Shown here: positions 31,771 through 43,272 of the stretch, piece after piece
How positions within the stretch are numbered: position 1 is the first letter of the stretch
Layout: the number at the start of each line of letters is the position of its first letter
Assembly: GCF_945859705.1 (NCBI RefSeq)
Contig: NC_079134.1
Coordinates: 62,660,437-62,724,436 of the forward strand
Direction of reading: 5' to 3'
From: Episyrphus balteatus
Lineage: Eukaryota; Arthropoda; Insecta; Diptera; Syrphidae
DNA length: 64,000 bases
Translations under genes and position numbers: made by a program
The notes under the pieces: model-generated
The model's database searches: none
What the model saw: the letters and a program-made list of their open reading frames with translations, nothing else
What the model was told of the DNA's origin: nothing

Positions 31771-33358
31771 GGCTATGTGAAGCTGGCACCCCCAAATGCA
31801 ATTTTATTTTTTTTTTTTTTTCAAACCTGTCTGGTTCGATTGCTCAAGGTTAGCCCAAGATAGACCAAGATGTTTTTTAGCTAGCCCACCCTTAGTTTTA
31901 AAATTATAACGGAACTATTTTTTTCACCTCAAAATCACAAAAAAAAACTTTTTTTATTCAGTGCAAAAATTGTTGGTTTTGCACTGTGGTTAGATTGCCC
32001 TACGTTAGCCCAGGATAGCCCAATTTTTATTTTTGCTATACTACGCTTAGTTTAAAAATTATAGTAGAATTAGTTGTTATTCACCACACCAAAAAAAAAA
32101 AGTACGTATACACCTCAGTGACCTTTTTTTAGTTTATAATTAAGAACAATTATATCCACTGGTGTTTGCATTGCACCTCAAATGTTTTTAATTTGAATTA
32201 ACATTTTTACTTGATTGAATGTAGTCCATATAACATTCCTGTTAAGAAGCTTAAGTTGACATTTAACATTAAAAACCACAACATACAAATACATTTTCAA
32301 GTCTCAAAATCAATTATTTTTTTTTTTTTTTTCATATAAGTACCTAGAAATATACTACCTCAAAAGTAAGAACAAATATGAAATGGTGTGAAGTGATTTC
32401 TTTTTCAGAACACGAAAAAACACTTTTTTCAAAGTACCAACTTCTTAAAAATCAAAATTTGTTTTTTTCAGTGTAAAATTTATCCTTTTTTCATTTTTTC
32501 TGAATTAACCATTCTAAGTCCAACTAATTACATCACTTTTTTCGTTAGCCCACCCTTATTTTAAAAGTTATAACAAAAAACTTTTTTCAAAATACCAACT
32601 TCTTAAAAATCAAAATTTGTTTTTTTTTTAGTGTAAAATTTATCCTTTTTCCATTTTTTCTCAATTAACCATTCTAATTCCAACTAAGTACATCACTTTT
32701 TTTCGTTAGCCCACCCTTAGTTTAAAAGTTATAACAACAAAACTTTTTTCAAAGTACCAACTACATTCAATCAAGTAAAAATGTTAATTCAAATTAAAAA
32801 CATTTGAGGCGCAATGCAAACACCAGTGGATTTAATTGTTCATAATTATAAATTACAAAAGGGACACTGAGGTGTATACGTACTTTTTTTTGGTGTGGTG
32901 AATAAAAACTAATTCTACTCTAATTTTTAAACTAAGCGTAGGATATCAAAAATAAAAGTTGGGCTATCCTGGGCTAACCTTGGGTAAACAAACCACGGTT
33001 TTAAACTAACGATTTTTTCACAGGAAAATAAATTAAATTTTTTCGGTTTCTGATATGAAAAAAAAGTTTTCTTGTGTATCTTTTGAAAAAATAGTGCAAT
33101 CAAGAAAAAAAGTTGGGCTATCCTGGGCTAACGTTGGATAATCGAACCACAGTGCAAAACCAACAATTTTTACAATGAAAAAAAAAGTTTTTTTTTTTTG
33201 TGATTTTTGAGGTGAAAAAAAAAATAATTCCGTTATAATTTTAAAACTAGGGGTGGGCTAGCGAAAAAAAATCTTGGGCTATCCTGGGCTAACCTTTGGC
33301 AATTGAACCAGACAGGTTTGAAAAAAATTTGCATTTGGTAGTGCCAGCTTCACATAGC
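31771..33358. mobile_element. 1.6 kb MITE with CTATGTGAAGCTGGCAC ends, unit 1
   Basis: Long inverted termini: CTATGTGAAGCTGGCAC at 31771, a T-run, then CAAACCTGTCTGGTTC from 31822, mirrored at 33306-33358. The interior is dominated by a GGCTATCCTGGGCTAAC motif in both orientations and by nested inverted segments. It interrupts a LOA-type RT. No target duplication was resolved and no protein is encoded. Confidence 0.75.
32413..32747 (+). repeat. Two ~167-bp tandem repeats inside the MITE
   Basis: Units 32413-32579 and 32581-32747 share CTTTTTTCAAAGTACCAACT... and end with GTTATAACAA; about 90 percent similar by eye. Present again in unit 2 at about 36066-36390. Confidence 0.8.
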
Positions 33359-34478
33359 CGCATCAAGGGGAAGACGTCGTCTAGGCCTGGAGATTTATAA
33401 GGTCAAAAGGAGTTGATGGCCCAGATCAACTTTTCTTTCGTAATAATTTCTCTAGGAATTTCACATATTGAGTGCAAAGAGTTTGTAGAATCATTTTCCA
33501 ATTCAGAGTTACAAACTGTCTTGACAAGATTCTGTCCATTGATAATCAGGCCCTTTTAGAGAGCCTATAGGAGTAATCGCTTTGGAGAGGATTTTCCTTA
33601 TTCTTGCCGAATGATTTGTGCATTCGATAGTACTGCAAAAGTTTCTCCAAGAGCCTTGTTTGGCTCGTTGAGTTTCTGTCTTAAATTTTCATTGACTGGT
33701 TTTATAACATTCCCAATCACTTTCAGCTCAAGCGTTTAGCACGGTTGTAAAGTTTTCTTGTTTCTTTTCTTATGTTACTGAGCTCAACGGTCCACCAAGG
33801 TGGCTTGTTGTTTTTCTTCGTCGCGGTAATGAGAGGATAGCTTGTCCAGTGCATCGCGTAGAATTCCTGTGAATTCCTCTGTCAATTTATCTAGGCCATT
33901 TGGGTTTAGATTATTATCAGTCCTCGGGTGACTAATGTTCTTAACTATTTACCTATTGAAGACATGCCAATTGGTATGCCTATTATTCCTAAAGGGCTTA
34001 TTGTGCCGAGCAGCATCAGTTATATAAAATTCTATAGCCTATGGTCGGCTTCCATTGTTCTAATAGGCAAGTATCTGAACTATTCGTCAAGGAAATATCG
34101 AGAACAAAGGTAGAGGTGTTGCCTCTGTTAGCTACCAACAAGTTGTTCTCGATAATATATTCGAAGAGGGACTTGCCCCTGGTATTGATGTTAGTGCTTC
34201 CCCATTGCACATGGTGTGAATTAGAATCACAACCTAAAATAATATCAAATTTGTTAAGAACAAAAGATACCAACGTTTATCGTACGGCATGTATGTGGAT
34301 GAGAAGATGAGCGTTCGAAGCCCATCGCGTTCCAATTTTACCGTAGTCTGGTCAATATTGCTGTAAGTAGTTAGAAGAAAAAGATTAAACTGTTTCCTAG
34401 CTACTATGCATGTTCTTCGGTTACTATTTAGGCTGCCAAGATTTAACTTGTACAGCAGAAGTTCCTTAGAATGTAGAC
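33359..34478 (-). pseudogene. LOA-type LINE endonuclease and RT linker, unit 1
   Basis: On the minus strand the APE endonuclease is readable. An N-terminal part at about 34234-34478 includes the SNRRTCIVARK strand and a SSTYMPYD segment. A frameshift follows, then the GCDSNSHHVQWGSTNINTRG motif near 34220, with the conserved D-S-N-x-H, and LLVANRGNTSTF. Downstream the RT linker is present to 33359 but scattered over three frames with stops. In LOA elements this enzyme nicks target DNA. The gene's first ~48 codons are cut off by the hAT at 34479. Confidence 0.72.
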
Positions 34479-35106
34479 CAGGCATGTCAAACTTGCGACC
34501 TGAGGGCCGCATGCGGCCCACAATGAATAACTTTGCGGCCCTGTCCACATTTTTATTAATTTTGAGTTCTATATTATAATTAAGATTTTATGTTGACAGC
34601 TTTCGACACACATGCATCATGTTTTTCCTAATCAACAAATAAATATGGGACAAAACCAAACAAAATAACGAATTTTATAAGATCTCATGGTTTAAATCAG
34701 GATAAGTTATGTGATTCTGAGTTAACCTACCAACGATTCTGGGGCTTGGGAATTTGTTTTGGTTTTTAATAATAAAATTCTTTAAACCAACATGTTTTGC
34801 TATCTAAAATGGTTGCAGAGTTTATAATTCATGATACCTACCTAAATGTAGGTTAAACTTAAAACTGTGAGGAAAATTCATAATATAACGAATATGTGAA
34901 CGTATGCAACATTCAAATGCAACCTAGCTCTTTTGTAACATCAGAAGATAAACCAGGATTTGACTCACTTTCCTACTTGCAATATATCAAACTTAGTTAA
35001 ACTGGCATCATCAGTCGGCCGTATCAAAAATACTGCGCAAAAAATCTAAACTTTAAAATTGAATACGAAAAAGGCGTGCAGAATATTTCTTAAAAGACAA
35101 GTTCTC
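34479..35106. mobile_element. hAT element, truncated copy at the tandem junction
   Basis: Starts CAGGCATGTCAAAC after the target copy ATGTAGAC (34471-34478), and is identical in layout to 38123-38750. It stops at the duplication junction 35106/35107, so its right end is missing here. Confidence 0.82.
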
Positions 35107-35419
35107 AAAAAATCAATTTCTATTTTTACTCGGGCACTTCTGCCTTTTGTGTATGCGTGCTGAAAGGGTGATATAGCCTCCGGTCTTTAGTAACTACGGA
35201 TTCGTATATCGATTCACCTTTCAAGTGTTTTGAGTGTAAAAGAAGTTACACTGATAGGTCTGAAATCTTTGGGTTCTGTGTAACTGGATTTACCAGCTTT
35301 TGGTATAAAGACAACTTTGACTTCACGCCATGTTTTAGGGACTCCCAATTGTAGGTTATTTTGGAATAAAGTGATCAGGTATAGAAAAATAAATTCACTA
35401 CTTTTTTGCACCATCAATG
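35107..35419 (-). pseudogene. LOA-type reverse transcriptase fragment, unit 2
   Basis: Same content as 31458-31770 with single-base differences. It is cut at 35107 by the duplication junction. Confidence 0.75.
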
Positions 35420-37002
35420 GGCTATGTGAAGCTGGCACCCCCAAATGCAATTTTATTTTTTTTTTTTCAAACCTGTCTGGTTCTATTGCTCAAGGTTAGC
35501 CCAAGATAGACCAAGATTTTTTTTAGCTAGCCCACCCTTAGTTTTAAAATTATAACGGAACTATTTTTTTCACCTCAAAATCACAAAAAAAAACTTTTTT
35601 TATTCAGTGCAAAAATTGTTGGTTTTGCACTGTGGTTAGATTGCCCTACGTTAGCCCAGGATAGCCCAATTTTTATTTTTGCTATACTACGCTTAGTTTA
35701 AAAATTATAGTAGAATTAGTTGTTATTCACCACACCAAAAAAAAAAAAAGTACGTATACACCTCAGTGACCTTTTTTTAGTTTATAATTAAGAACAATTA
35801 TATCCACTGGTGTTTGCATTGCACCTCAAATGTTTTTAATTTGAATTAACATTTTTACTTGATTGAATGTAGTCCATATAACATTCCTGTTAAGAAGCTT
35901 AAGTTGACATTTAACATTAAAAACCACAACATACAAATACATTTTCAAGTCTCAAAATCAATTATTTTTTTTTTTTTTTTCATATAAGTACCTAGAAATA
36001 TACTACCTCAAAAGTAAGAACAAATATGAAATGGTGTGAAGTGATTTCTTTTTCAGAACACGAAAAAACACTTTTTTCAAAGTACCAACTTCTTAAAAAT
36101 CAAAATTTGTTTTTTTCAGTGTAAAATTTATCCTTTTTTCATTTTTTCTGAATTAACCATTCTAAGTCCAACTAATTACATCACTTTTTTCGTTAGCCCA
36201 CCCTTATTTTAAAAGTTATAACAAAAAACTTTTTTCAAAATACCAACTTCTTAAAAATCAAAATTTGTTTTTTTTTAGTGTAAAATTTATCCTTTTTCCA
36301 TTTTTTCTCAATTAACCATTCTAATTCCAACTAAGTACATCACTTTTTTTCGTTAGCCCACCCTTAGTTTAAAAGTTATAACAACAAAACTTTTTTCAAA
36401 GTACCAACTACATTCAATCAAGTAAAAATGTTAATTCAAATTAAAAACATTTGAGGCGCAATGCAAACACCAGTGGATTTAATTGTTCATAATTATAAAT
36501 TACAAAAGGGACACTGAGGTGTATACGTACTTTTTTTTGGTGTGGTGAATAAAAACTAATTCTACTCTAATTTTTAAACTAAGCGTAGGATATCAAAAAT
36601 AAAAGTTGGGCTATCCTGGGCTAACCTTGGGTAAACAAACCACGGTTTTAAACTAACGATTTTTTCACAGGAAAATAAATTAAATTTTTTCGGTTTCTGA
36701 TATGAAAAAAAGTTTTCTTGTGTATCTTTTGAAAAAATAGTGCAATCAAGAAAAAAAGTTGGGCTATCCTGGGCTAACGTTGGATAATCGAACCACAGTG
36801 CAAAACCAACAATTTTTACAATGAAAAAAAAAGTTTTTTTTTTGTGATTTTTGAGGTGAAAAAAAAAATAATTCCGTTATAATTTTAAAACTAGGGGTGG
36901 GCTAGCGAAAAAAAATCTTGGGCTATCCTGGGCTAACCTTTGGCAATTGAACCAGACAGGTTTGAAAAAAATTTGCATTTGGTAGTGCCAGCTTCACATA
37001 GC
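35420..37002. mobile_element. 1.6 kb MITE, unit 2 copy
   Basis: Same element as 31771-33358; differences are mainly in A/T run lengths. Confidence 0.75.
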
Positions 37003-38122
37003 CGCATCAAGGGGAAGACGTCGTCTAGGCCTGGAGATTTATAAGGTCAAAAGGAGTTGATGGCCCAGATCAACTTTTCTTTCGTAATAATTTCTCTAGG
37101 AATTTCACATATTGAGTGCAAAGAGTTTGTAGAATCATTTTCCAATTCAGAGTTACAAACTGTCTTGACAAGATTCTGTCCATTGATAATCAGGCCCTTT
37201 TAGAGAGCCTATAGGAGTAATCGCTTTGGAGAGGATTTTCCTTATTCTTGCCGAATGATTTGTGCATTCGATAGTACTGCAAAAGTTTCTCCAAGAGCCT
37301 TGTTTGGCTCGTTGAGTTTCTGTCTTAAATTTTCATTGACTGGTTTTATAACATTCCCAATCACTTTCAGCTCAAGCGTTTAGCACGGTTGTAAAGTTTT
37401 CTTGTTTCTTTTCTTATGTTACTGAGCTCAACGGTCCACCAAGGTGGCTTGTTGTTTTTCTTCGTCGCGGTAATGAGAGGATAGCTTGTCCAGTGCATCG
37501 CGTAGAATTCCTGTGAATTCCTCTGTCAATTTATCTAGGCCATTTGGGTTTAGATTATTATCAGTCCTCGGGTGACTAATGTTCTTAACTATTTACCTAT
37601 TGAAGACATGCCAATTGGTATGCCTATTATTCCTAAAGGGCTTATTGTGCCGAGCAGCATCAGTTATATAAAATTCTATAGCCTATGGTCGGCTTCCATT
37701 GTTCTAATAGGCAAGTATCTGAACTATTCGTCAAGGAAATATCGAGAACAAAGGCAGAGGTGTTGCCTCTGTTAGCTACCAACAAGTTGTTCTCGATAAT
37801 ATATTCGAAGAGGGACTTGCCCCTGGTATTGATGTTAGTGCTTCCCCATTGCACATGGTGTGAATAAGAATCACAACCTAAAATAATATCAAATTTGTTA
37901 AGAACAAAAGATACCAACGTTTATCGTACGGCATGTATGTGGATGAGAAGATGAGCGTTCGAAGCCCATCGCGTTCCAATTTTACCGTAGTCTGGTCAAT
38001 ATTGCTGTAAGTAGTTAGAAGAAAAAGATTAAACTGTTTCCTAGCTACTATGCATGTTCTTCGGTTACTATTTAGGCTGCCAAGATTTAACTTGTACAGC
38101 AGAAGTTCCTTAGAATGTAGAC
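37003..38122 (-). pseudogene. LOA-type endonuclease and RT linker, unit 2
   Basis: Same as 33359-34478 with isolated substitutions, for example in the GCDSYSHH motif, where the conserved Asn is Tyr. Joined on the right, across the hAT at 38123-39231, to the N-terminal endonuclease codons at 39232-39374. Confidence 0.72.
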
Positions 38123-39231
38123 CAGGCATGTCAAACTTGCGACCTGAGGGCCGCATGCGGCCCACAATGAATAACTTTGCGGCCCTGTCCACATTTTTAT
38201 TAATTTTGAGTTCTATATTATAATTTAGATTTTATGTTGACAGCTTTCGACACACATGCATCATGTTTTTCCTAATCAACAAATAAATATGGGACAAAAC
38301 CAAACAAAATAACGAACTTTATAAGATCTCATGGTTTAAATCAGGATAAGTTATGTGATTCTGAGTTAACCTACCAACGATTCTGGGGCTTGGGAATTTG
38401 TTTTGGTTTTTAACAATAAAATTCTTTAAACCAACATGTTTTGCTATCTAAAATGGTTGCAGAGTTTATAATTCATGATACCTACCTAAATGTAGGTTAA
38501 ACTTAAAACTGTGAGGAAAATTCATAATATAACTAATATGTGAACGTATGCAACATTCAAATGCAACCTAGCTCTTTTGTAACATCAGAAGATAAACCAG
38601 GATTTGACTCACTTTCCTACTTGCAATATATCAAACTTAGTTAAACTGGCATCATCAGTCGGCCGTATCAAAAATACTGCGCAAAAAATCTAAACTTTAA
38701 AATTGAATACGAAAAAGGCGTGCAGAATATTTCTTAAAAGACAAGTTCTCTTGATTTTCTTCGATTCATAAACATAGAATTAATGCCTAATCAAGTGAAA
38801 ATGGAGGAAAACGATTTCTGGTGTGACTCCGAAGTAAGTTCCAAATTCGTTGAAATGCCCGATTTTATAAGTATTTTTGTGCACTTGAAAACTGCACATA
38901 TAAAACCGTTTGCAAATTTCAAAGTAGGTACCTGTCGATGCGAGCAGTTATTTCAGCCATTAAGAGGAATGAGTTATTTATAAAATCCTGAATAACGAAC
39001 TTTGGTCTGGGAAAAAATGCTAAATGAAACAAAATAGTTTTATCATTCTTGCTTTTTTTTTTTTACAAAATTGTTTTATAAAAATTTTACAATTTTAAAG
39101 TTCAAGGGACCTCAATTTGTATAATTTTTTCTTTGTTATTATAAAAATTGTAGCTTTACATGTTGTGCGGCCCACAAAAATTTGTATCTCGCTGTTTTGG
39201 CCCTTTGTAATCATTGAGTTTGACATGCCTG
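38123..39231. mobile_element. hAT element with 8-bp target duplication in the LOA endonuclease
   Basis: Inverted ends CAGGCATGTCAAAC...GTTTGACATGCCTG. The 8-bp duplication ATGTAGAC lies at 38115-38122 and 39232-39239. GC-rich GGGCCGCATGCGGCCC follows the left end. A short hATC-like frame lies inside. The LOA reading frame is continuous when the two flanks are compared. Confidence 0.9.
38783..38983 (+). pseudogene. hAT transposase C-terminal relic
   Basis: A 66-codon frame has a segment (VGTCRCEQLFQPLRGMSYL) resembling the Cys-Glu-x-x-F-S core of the hAT dimerisation domain in Charlie-type transposases, where it normally precedes a KSxxRxxLxDxxL helix. The rest of the transposase is missing. 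It lies inside a well-bounded hAT element, which supports the call, but the match is short and the residues after it diverge. Confidence 0.45.
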
Positions 39232-39374
39232 ATGTAGACCATTGATATTCCCTCTTACAACCCAGGTTTCCTGTATCAGGGCTACATCGTATAGTCTACT
39301 CTCCATGAGGTAGACAAGGTTAGCAGTTGCGGCTTTGCTATGATGAAGATTGATTTGTAAAATTTTCAATTCCA
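39232..39374 (-). pseudogene. LOA-type ORF2 start (endonuclease N-terminus)
   Basis: On the minus strand an ATG at 39372-39374 opens MELKILQINLHHSKAAT, the classic first strand of APE-type LINE endonucleases (ILQINLxHxKAA). The frame runs to the hAT insertion at 39231, passing ESRLYDVALIQETWV, which contains the catalytic glutamate region. It continues beyond the hAT at 38122. This fixes the direction and 5' side of the LOA element. Confidence 0.75.
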
Positions 39375-39935
39375 TTTATATAGTACAGTTTAAGTTCATC
39401 ACTTTACTAACCTTTTTTCTATCGGAGCGAATCAACCTAAGTTTGCACATAGTGATACCAACGTACCTTGAAGTCAACCTTCCTTAGGAGTGGTAAAGAT
39501 TTGTGTATGAATCTTACCACAACTTCGGTGCCATCTTTAGTTCTCTCGTTCTTAACTTAAGAGATCACTATTCAGAGATAGGATATATATCTCAAGCCGT
39601 TTGCTGGGAAGGGCCGGGCCTTTTACCAACAGCCTACCTAGAGGTCTGTTGAGGTCTTTAATCTCCTTTGCGTCGATGAGACGTAGGTCAGCGCCTTGCC
39701 AAGTAGCTGACGTTTTCTTTATGAACTCACGAGGCCATTCGAGAGTCAGTCGTGAGGCTACCGAGGAGTGGAACAGTCCAGCTTGTGACGATAGCCTTAT
39801 TGACCTAACTAGATCATCTACTGATGCTTTAAATAGATCGGCAGAGAGGGTGTCAGCTCCAGCACCTTTATATAAATGAGTGACTTACTTCATTTCGAAC
39901 AAGCCGGGGGACGTAGTTGGTTTCGTCATCGCCAT
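39375..39935 (-). pseudogene. LOA-type ORF1 (gag-like) fragments
   Basis: Upstream of ORF2 on the minus strand, codons 39585-39880 read as a gag-like C-terminal region (ADTLSADLFKASVDDLVRS ... WPREFIKKTSATWQG). Another piece continues to about 39470 after a frameshift (RTKDGTEVVVRFIHKSL). A possible start (MAMTKPTTSP) lies at ~39935. Zinc knuckles were not found, so an internal deletion is likely. In this clade ORF1 binds the element RNA. Confidence 0.5.
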
Positions 39936-40139
39936 TCTAGAATTACTGAAGTGATTTCACAATATTCCAGTGATTTCGATGTGGTGGTCTAGTGAACCCC
40001 TGCAGTTCATCCCTGATATATTCTTGGCAACATTGCCAAGTGTTGTAGGGAACCCAACACTACACCTGAACTATTAGCGAATTCACTAAAAAAAAATTAA
40101 AAACTTTTGGACACCAAGTGCCGTTATACTTTTCATATA
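39936..40139. other. Probable 5' end of the LOA-type LINE and adjoining repeat
   Basis: GC-richer DNA to about 40060 continues the LOA 5' region. The stretch 40108-40135 is the interspersed repeat also seen at 18505, interrupted here by the MITE at 40140. Confidence 0.4.
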
Positions 40140-40897
40140 GGGTCAATGTGGGTAAATGTAAACAATTTCATGTCTTTTTTTTCTTCCGACTTTAGATTTT
40201 TATATGTTTTCACGGAACAACTTGAATGGTATCTTCAAATGCAAATATGAAATGATGGCACTTCTTCTTTATAAATATAAACAAATATTTCCCAAATTGT
40301 TTACATTACTGTCAAATATGGCATGTTTACAAATACCCCACCATGTTTGTGTTTTTTTACAAATTTGGGGTAAATGTAAACGGTAGTTTAAAATTTAGAA
40401 TTTCCCCTTTATCATATGGATAACAACTTGAAAAACGTTCAAGAAGGTATTTGACAAAAACTTTTTCAAATTCCAATAAAAGTTTTTGTTTTCTTCCTTT
40501 GATTCTTTATATAGGCGCCCAATATGCATCCTGAGCAGCTCCGAACGTCAGATTTTTTGTTTTTTTACGTCAGAGACCGATTTTGCAACATCATCCACTG
40601 AAAATGATGGTGTTGGCTACTTTAAAATGTGACTCCGCGGCACTTTAGCAATAGTAATTGACTTAAAATACGTTATTTTTATTAAAACCAATAATTTCAG
40701 CAAAATTATATGTTTATATTTACCCCCAGAATACGTTGTTTACATTTACCCATTATGAAAAATATTCTGGGGTAAATGTAAACACATGCAAATCGACATA
40801 AATGTCCTGTATTTTAAAATTTGCTTGCATCACATAGAATCTACATCAAAATTAAAACCAAAAAAGTATTTGCAAATTATACTGACTTAATTGAATC
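40140..40897. mobile_element. GGGTCAATG MITE, copy 2, one-ended
   Basis: Inverted relative to copy 1 (9335-10333). Aligns with it through about 40890, then similarity stops before the second terminus. TATA precedes the start as in copy 1. Confidence 0.75.
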
Positions 40898-41596
40898 TAT
40901 ACTCCAGTCAAAGCGTCATTTGACCTTGCGCAGAGAGGCACTGTCAGTTTTTATTTTATGGATCAATAGGGGTATATTTAAAAGGCTTAAACCCAATTTC
41001 TCAACACCTGATCATTCTTTTTAGCGGAGTTATTCACAAAAATGCATTTTTTGGGATATTTTACTTCTAAGCTAATATCTTTGCTCCAGATTGTCGTAGA
41101 CCAAAAAATAAACATACATTCTCTTCCTTATAATATTTTCTATCGTTGTACCTATGGAATTTCATTGTATTTGAGTGAGTAAATACAAAATGGCAGCCAT
41201 TTAAAGTCAAATTCTTGCTGTTAAAAAACACATTTTTGTCATTATTTCGAAAAAAGCTTATATCATGATTGCCATTTTTCTAATTTATTTTGTAGTCCCG
41301 TTCAGCACAAGACTCTTTATTGAAACTTTTATTATTGAAAGAAATAATAGAGATAGGAAGTGGGAAGAAAAGTGCAGAGTTATGCATTTAGTGAAGATTG
41401 TTGTTGCTTATGTGGGATGTGGAATTTAATGTGTGAAATGAAATAAGATAAGGATGATAATTTAATGTGGAGTGAAGACCACACGTAAGTGTTATTATAA
41501 GATAAGGGTATAGAGGATAGTATAGAGGATGTGTACATAACACGTCCCCCCTTAGAAAGGAAATTGTAAAAAATTAGAAAGAAATAAAGAAAATAC
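40898..41596. other. Gene-free region
   Basis: AT-rich; no reading frame or repeat match recognised. Confidence 0.4.
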
Positions 41597-41752
41597 ATAG
41601 GTACTTAACCTAATATAATTATTTTACAATTTCTGAGTATTTTTATACAAAATTTTTAATTACATATTTTATACATAGGTACTTAATCTAATATAATTAT
41701 TTTACAATTTCTGAGTATTTTCATATAAAATTTTTTAATTATATATTTTATA
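41597..41752 (+). repeat. Two 78-bp tandem repeats
   Basis: ACATAGGTACTTAA(C/T)CTAAT... is repeated with few differences, each unit ending TTTTATA. Confidence 0.85.
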
Positions 41753-42043
41753 GGTAGATATGAGCACAAGAAACTCGAAAATCTTATTTAAATAAATGTT
41801 TATCGATAGGTTTTTGAGATATGATTTTTCAAATTTTGTTGTTGTTTTTTTTTCTTGAGTAATAAACGATCTGAATAGAAAAATAAAGCAACAAACACTG
41901 GAATAACTTTTTTGGGTCACTTCAAATGTTTAAGAGCAATGTCTCAAATCATTTTAAAGAAATCGATTTTTCAAAAGGAATTTTTGCAAAAAATAAAAAA
42001 ATTTCTTTATGAAATAAAAAATCTGAATCTTTCGAATCATCAT

Positions 42044-42240
42044 TATTGCCGCCAGCCTATGTCCGTCACCTACTATTATAGTAAAAACAACGAAGTTGGC
42101 CGCACCTGTGTTTATCTATGTATTTACAAATTTCTTTTAACCATCTTTATTGTCAATTCCTCATCTGTGTCATTTATGCAAGTCATTTTTTTTTTTGTCT
42201 ATCGAGTCCTAATCGAGAATCTAAATCAAAAAAGTCTCTC
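42044..42240 (+). repeat. 5' LTR of BEL/Pao element
   Basis: Matches 45910-46105: GCCAGCCTA, CGTCACCTACTAT, ACCTGTGTTT, TTACAAATTTCTTTTAACCA and the TCTATCGAGTCCT region all occur in the same order in both. The start TATTGCC corresponds to TGTTGCT in the other LTR. The right edge is approximate. Confidence 0.8.
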
Positions 42241-42242
42241 GT

Positions 42243-43272
42243 TTCACATGCTACAAACGTAATGTGCTCTCTGGACATAAACCACCTACCAAACGAGAGG
42301 TACTTCAAATTCTTATGTCCATATTTGATCCCTTGGGATTCCTGTCCCATTTTGTCGTTTGCATAAAAATTCTCTTGCAACAAATTTGGAGAGCGGGCAT
42401 CGACTGGGATGAGGAGATGCCTGAAAATATGAGAGAAATATGGTTCCAATGGACGGAGTTGCTGCCGAAAGTTGCTGAGGTAAGAGTTCCAAGATGTTAC
42501 TCCTTACTTCTTTCCGAACCAGGTGTAAATATTCAGCTACACACCTTTACTGACGCCAGTGAAAACGCATATGCTGCCGTATCGTACTTCCGAGTTCAAT
42601 GGCAAACAACATTGATGTCATTTTCATATCTGCAAAGGCAAAGGTTGTTCCCCAGCGACCTATATCTGTTCCACGTCTGGAACTGCAAGCAGCGGTTTTG
42701 GGTGCTCGCTTGGCAAAATATATATCTACATCACGCAAGTTCCAGATAAGTCAACTAGCGAAGCAGCGGAATGGCGGTGGCTTTTTTCTAAACTGAACAT
42801 CGCTGACAAAGCTACCAAAAAAAAAGTCAGCACCAGAATTCAACAATGAAAGCGAATGGTTTGGCGGCCCAAAATCCTAAGAGAACCACATTTAAATTGG
42901 CCACACACTCCAGCGATTGATAATACGTCTGAAGAAGTTCGACCCTTTGTACTTCATGTGTCTGAAGCTCCTAACTGCAATTTAGTCGATACCTGCCGTT
43001 TTAGCCGATGGTCAGGTATGTATCGTTAGCTTACTCGATTCTTTATATAAAAATTCTAAGTTTCAAGGTAAAACACAACCAATCATTTCCTCATATTGGT
43101 CTCACTTCTGAGATCATTCAACAAGCGCAATCAACACTGTATCGACAAGCGCAAGCCACGTCTTATACAGAAGAAATTTCGATTCTGAAAAAAAAAAAAA
43201 ATACATCAAGCAAGAATTATGTATTATTAAGAAGTAGTCCGCTCCTTAAACTTACACCATTTCTGGACGACG
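42243..43272 (+). pseudogene. BEL pol: RT C-terminus, RNase H and integrase N-terminal part
   Basis: Begins with KREVLQILMSIFDPLGFLSHF, the BEL/Pao RT thumb signature, then IDWDEEMPE. The RNase H domain follows with HTFTDASENAYAAV, where D and E are catalytic. A frameshift near 42595 moves the frame to 42599-42796 (SAKAKVVPQRPISVPRLELQAAVLGARL), the typical BEL RNase H C-terminus. Further breaks precede a readable EWRWLFSKLNIADKATK segment and a linker to 43267. There the Transib target duplication CGACG interrupts the integrase zinc-binding region. Confidence 0.82.

Larger units (their letters stand above)
31458..35106. repeat. Tandem duplication, unit 1 (3,649 bp)
   Basis: Direct repeat of 35107-38750. 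The offset is 3,649 at the start and 3,644 later, owing to small homopolymer differences. The unit begins AAAAAATCAATTTC and ends AAGACAAGTTCTC. The junction shows no extended homology. Confidence 0.93.
35107..38750. repeat. Tandem duplication, unit 2 (3,644 bp)
   Basis: Direct copy of 31458-35106, continuing at 38751 into the rest of the hAT element, so this unit sits in the original context on its right side. Confidence 0.93.

Noticed and set aside
31458..38750. The tandem units as a CRISPR-like or satellite array
   Set aside because: Only two 3.65 kb units made of transposon pieces; no short regular spacers.
39601..39879. 92-codon plus-strand frame
   Set aside because: Antisense to readable LOA-type ORF1 sequence on the minus strand.
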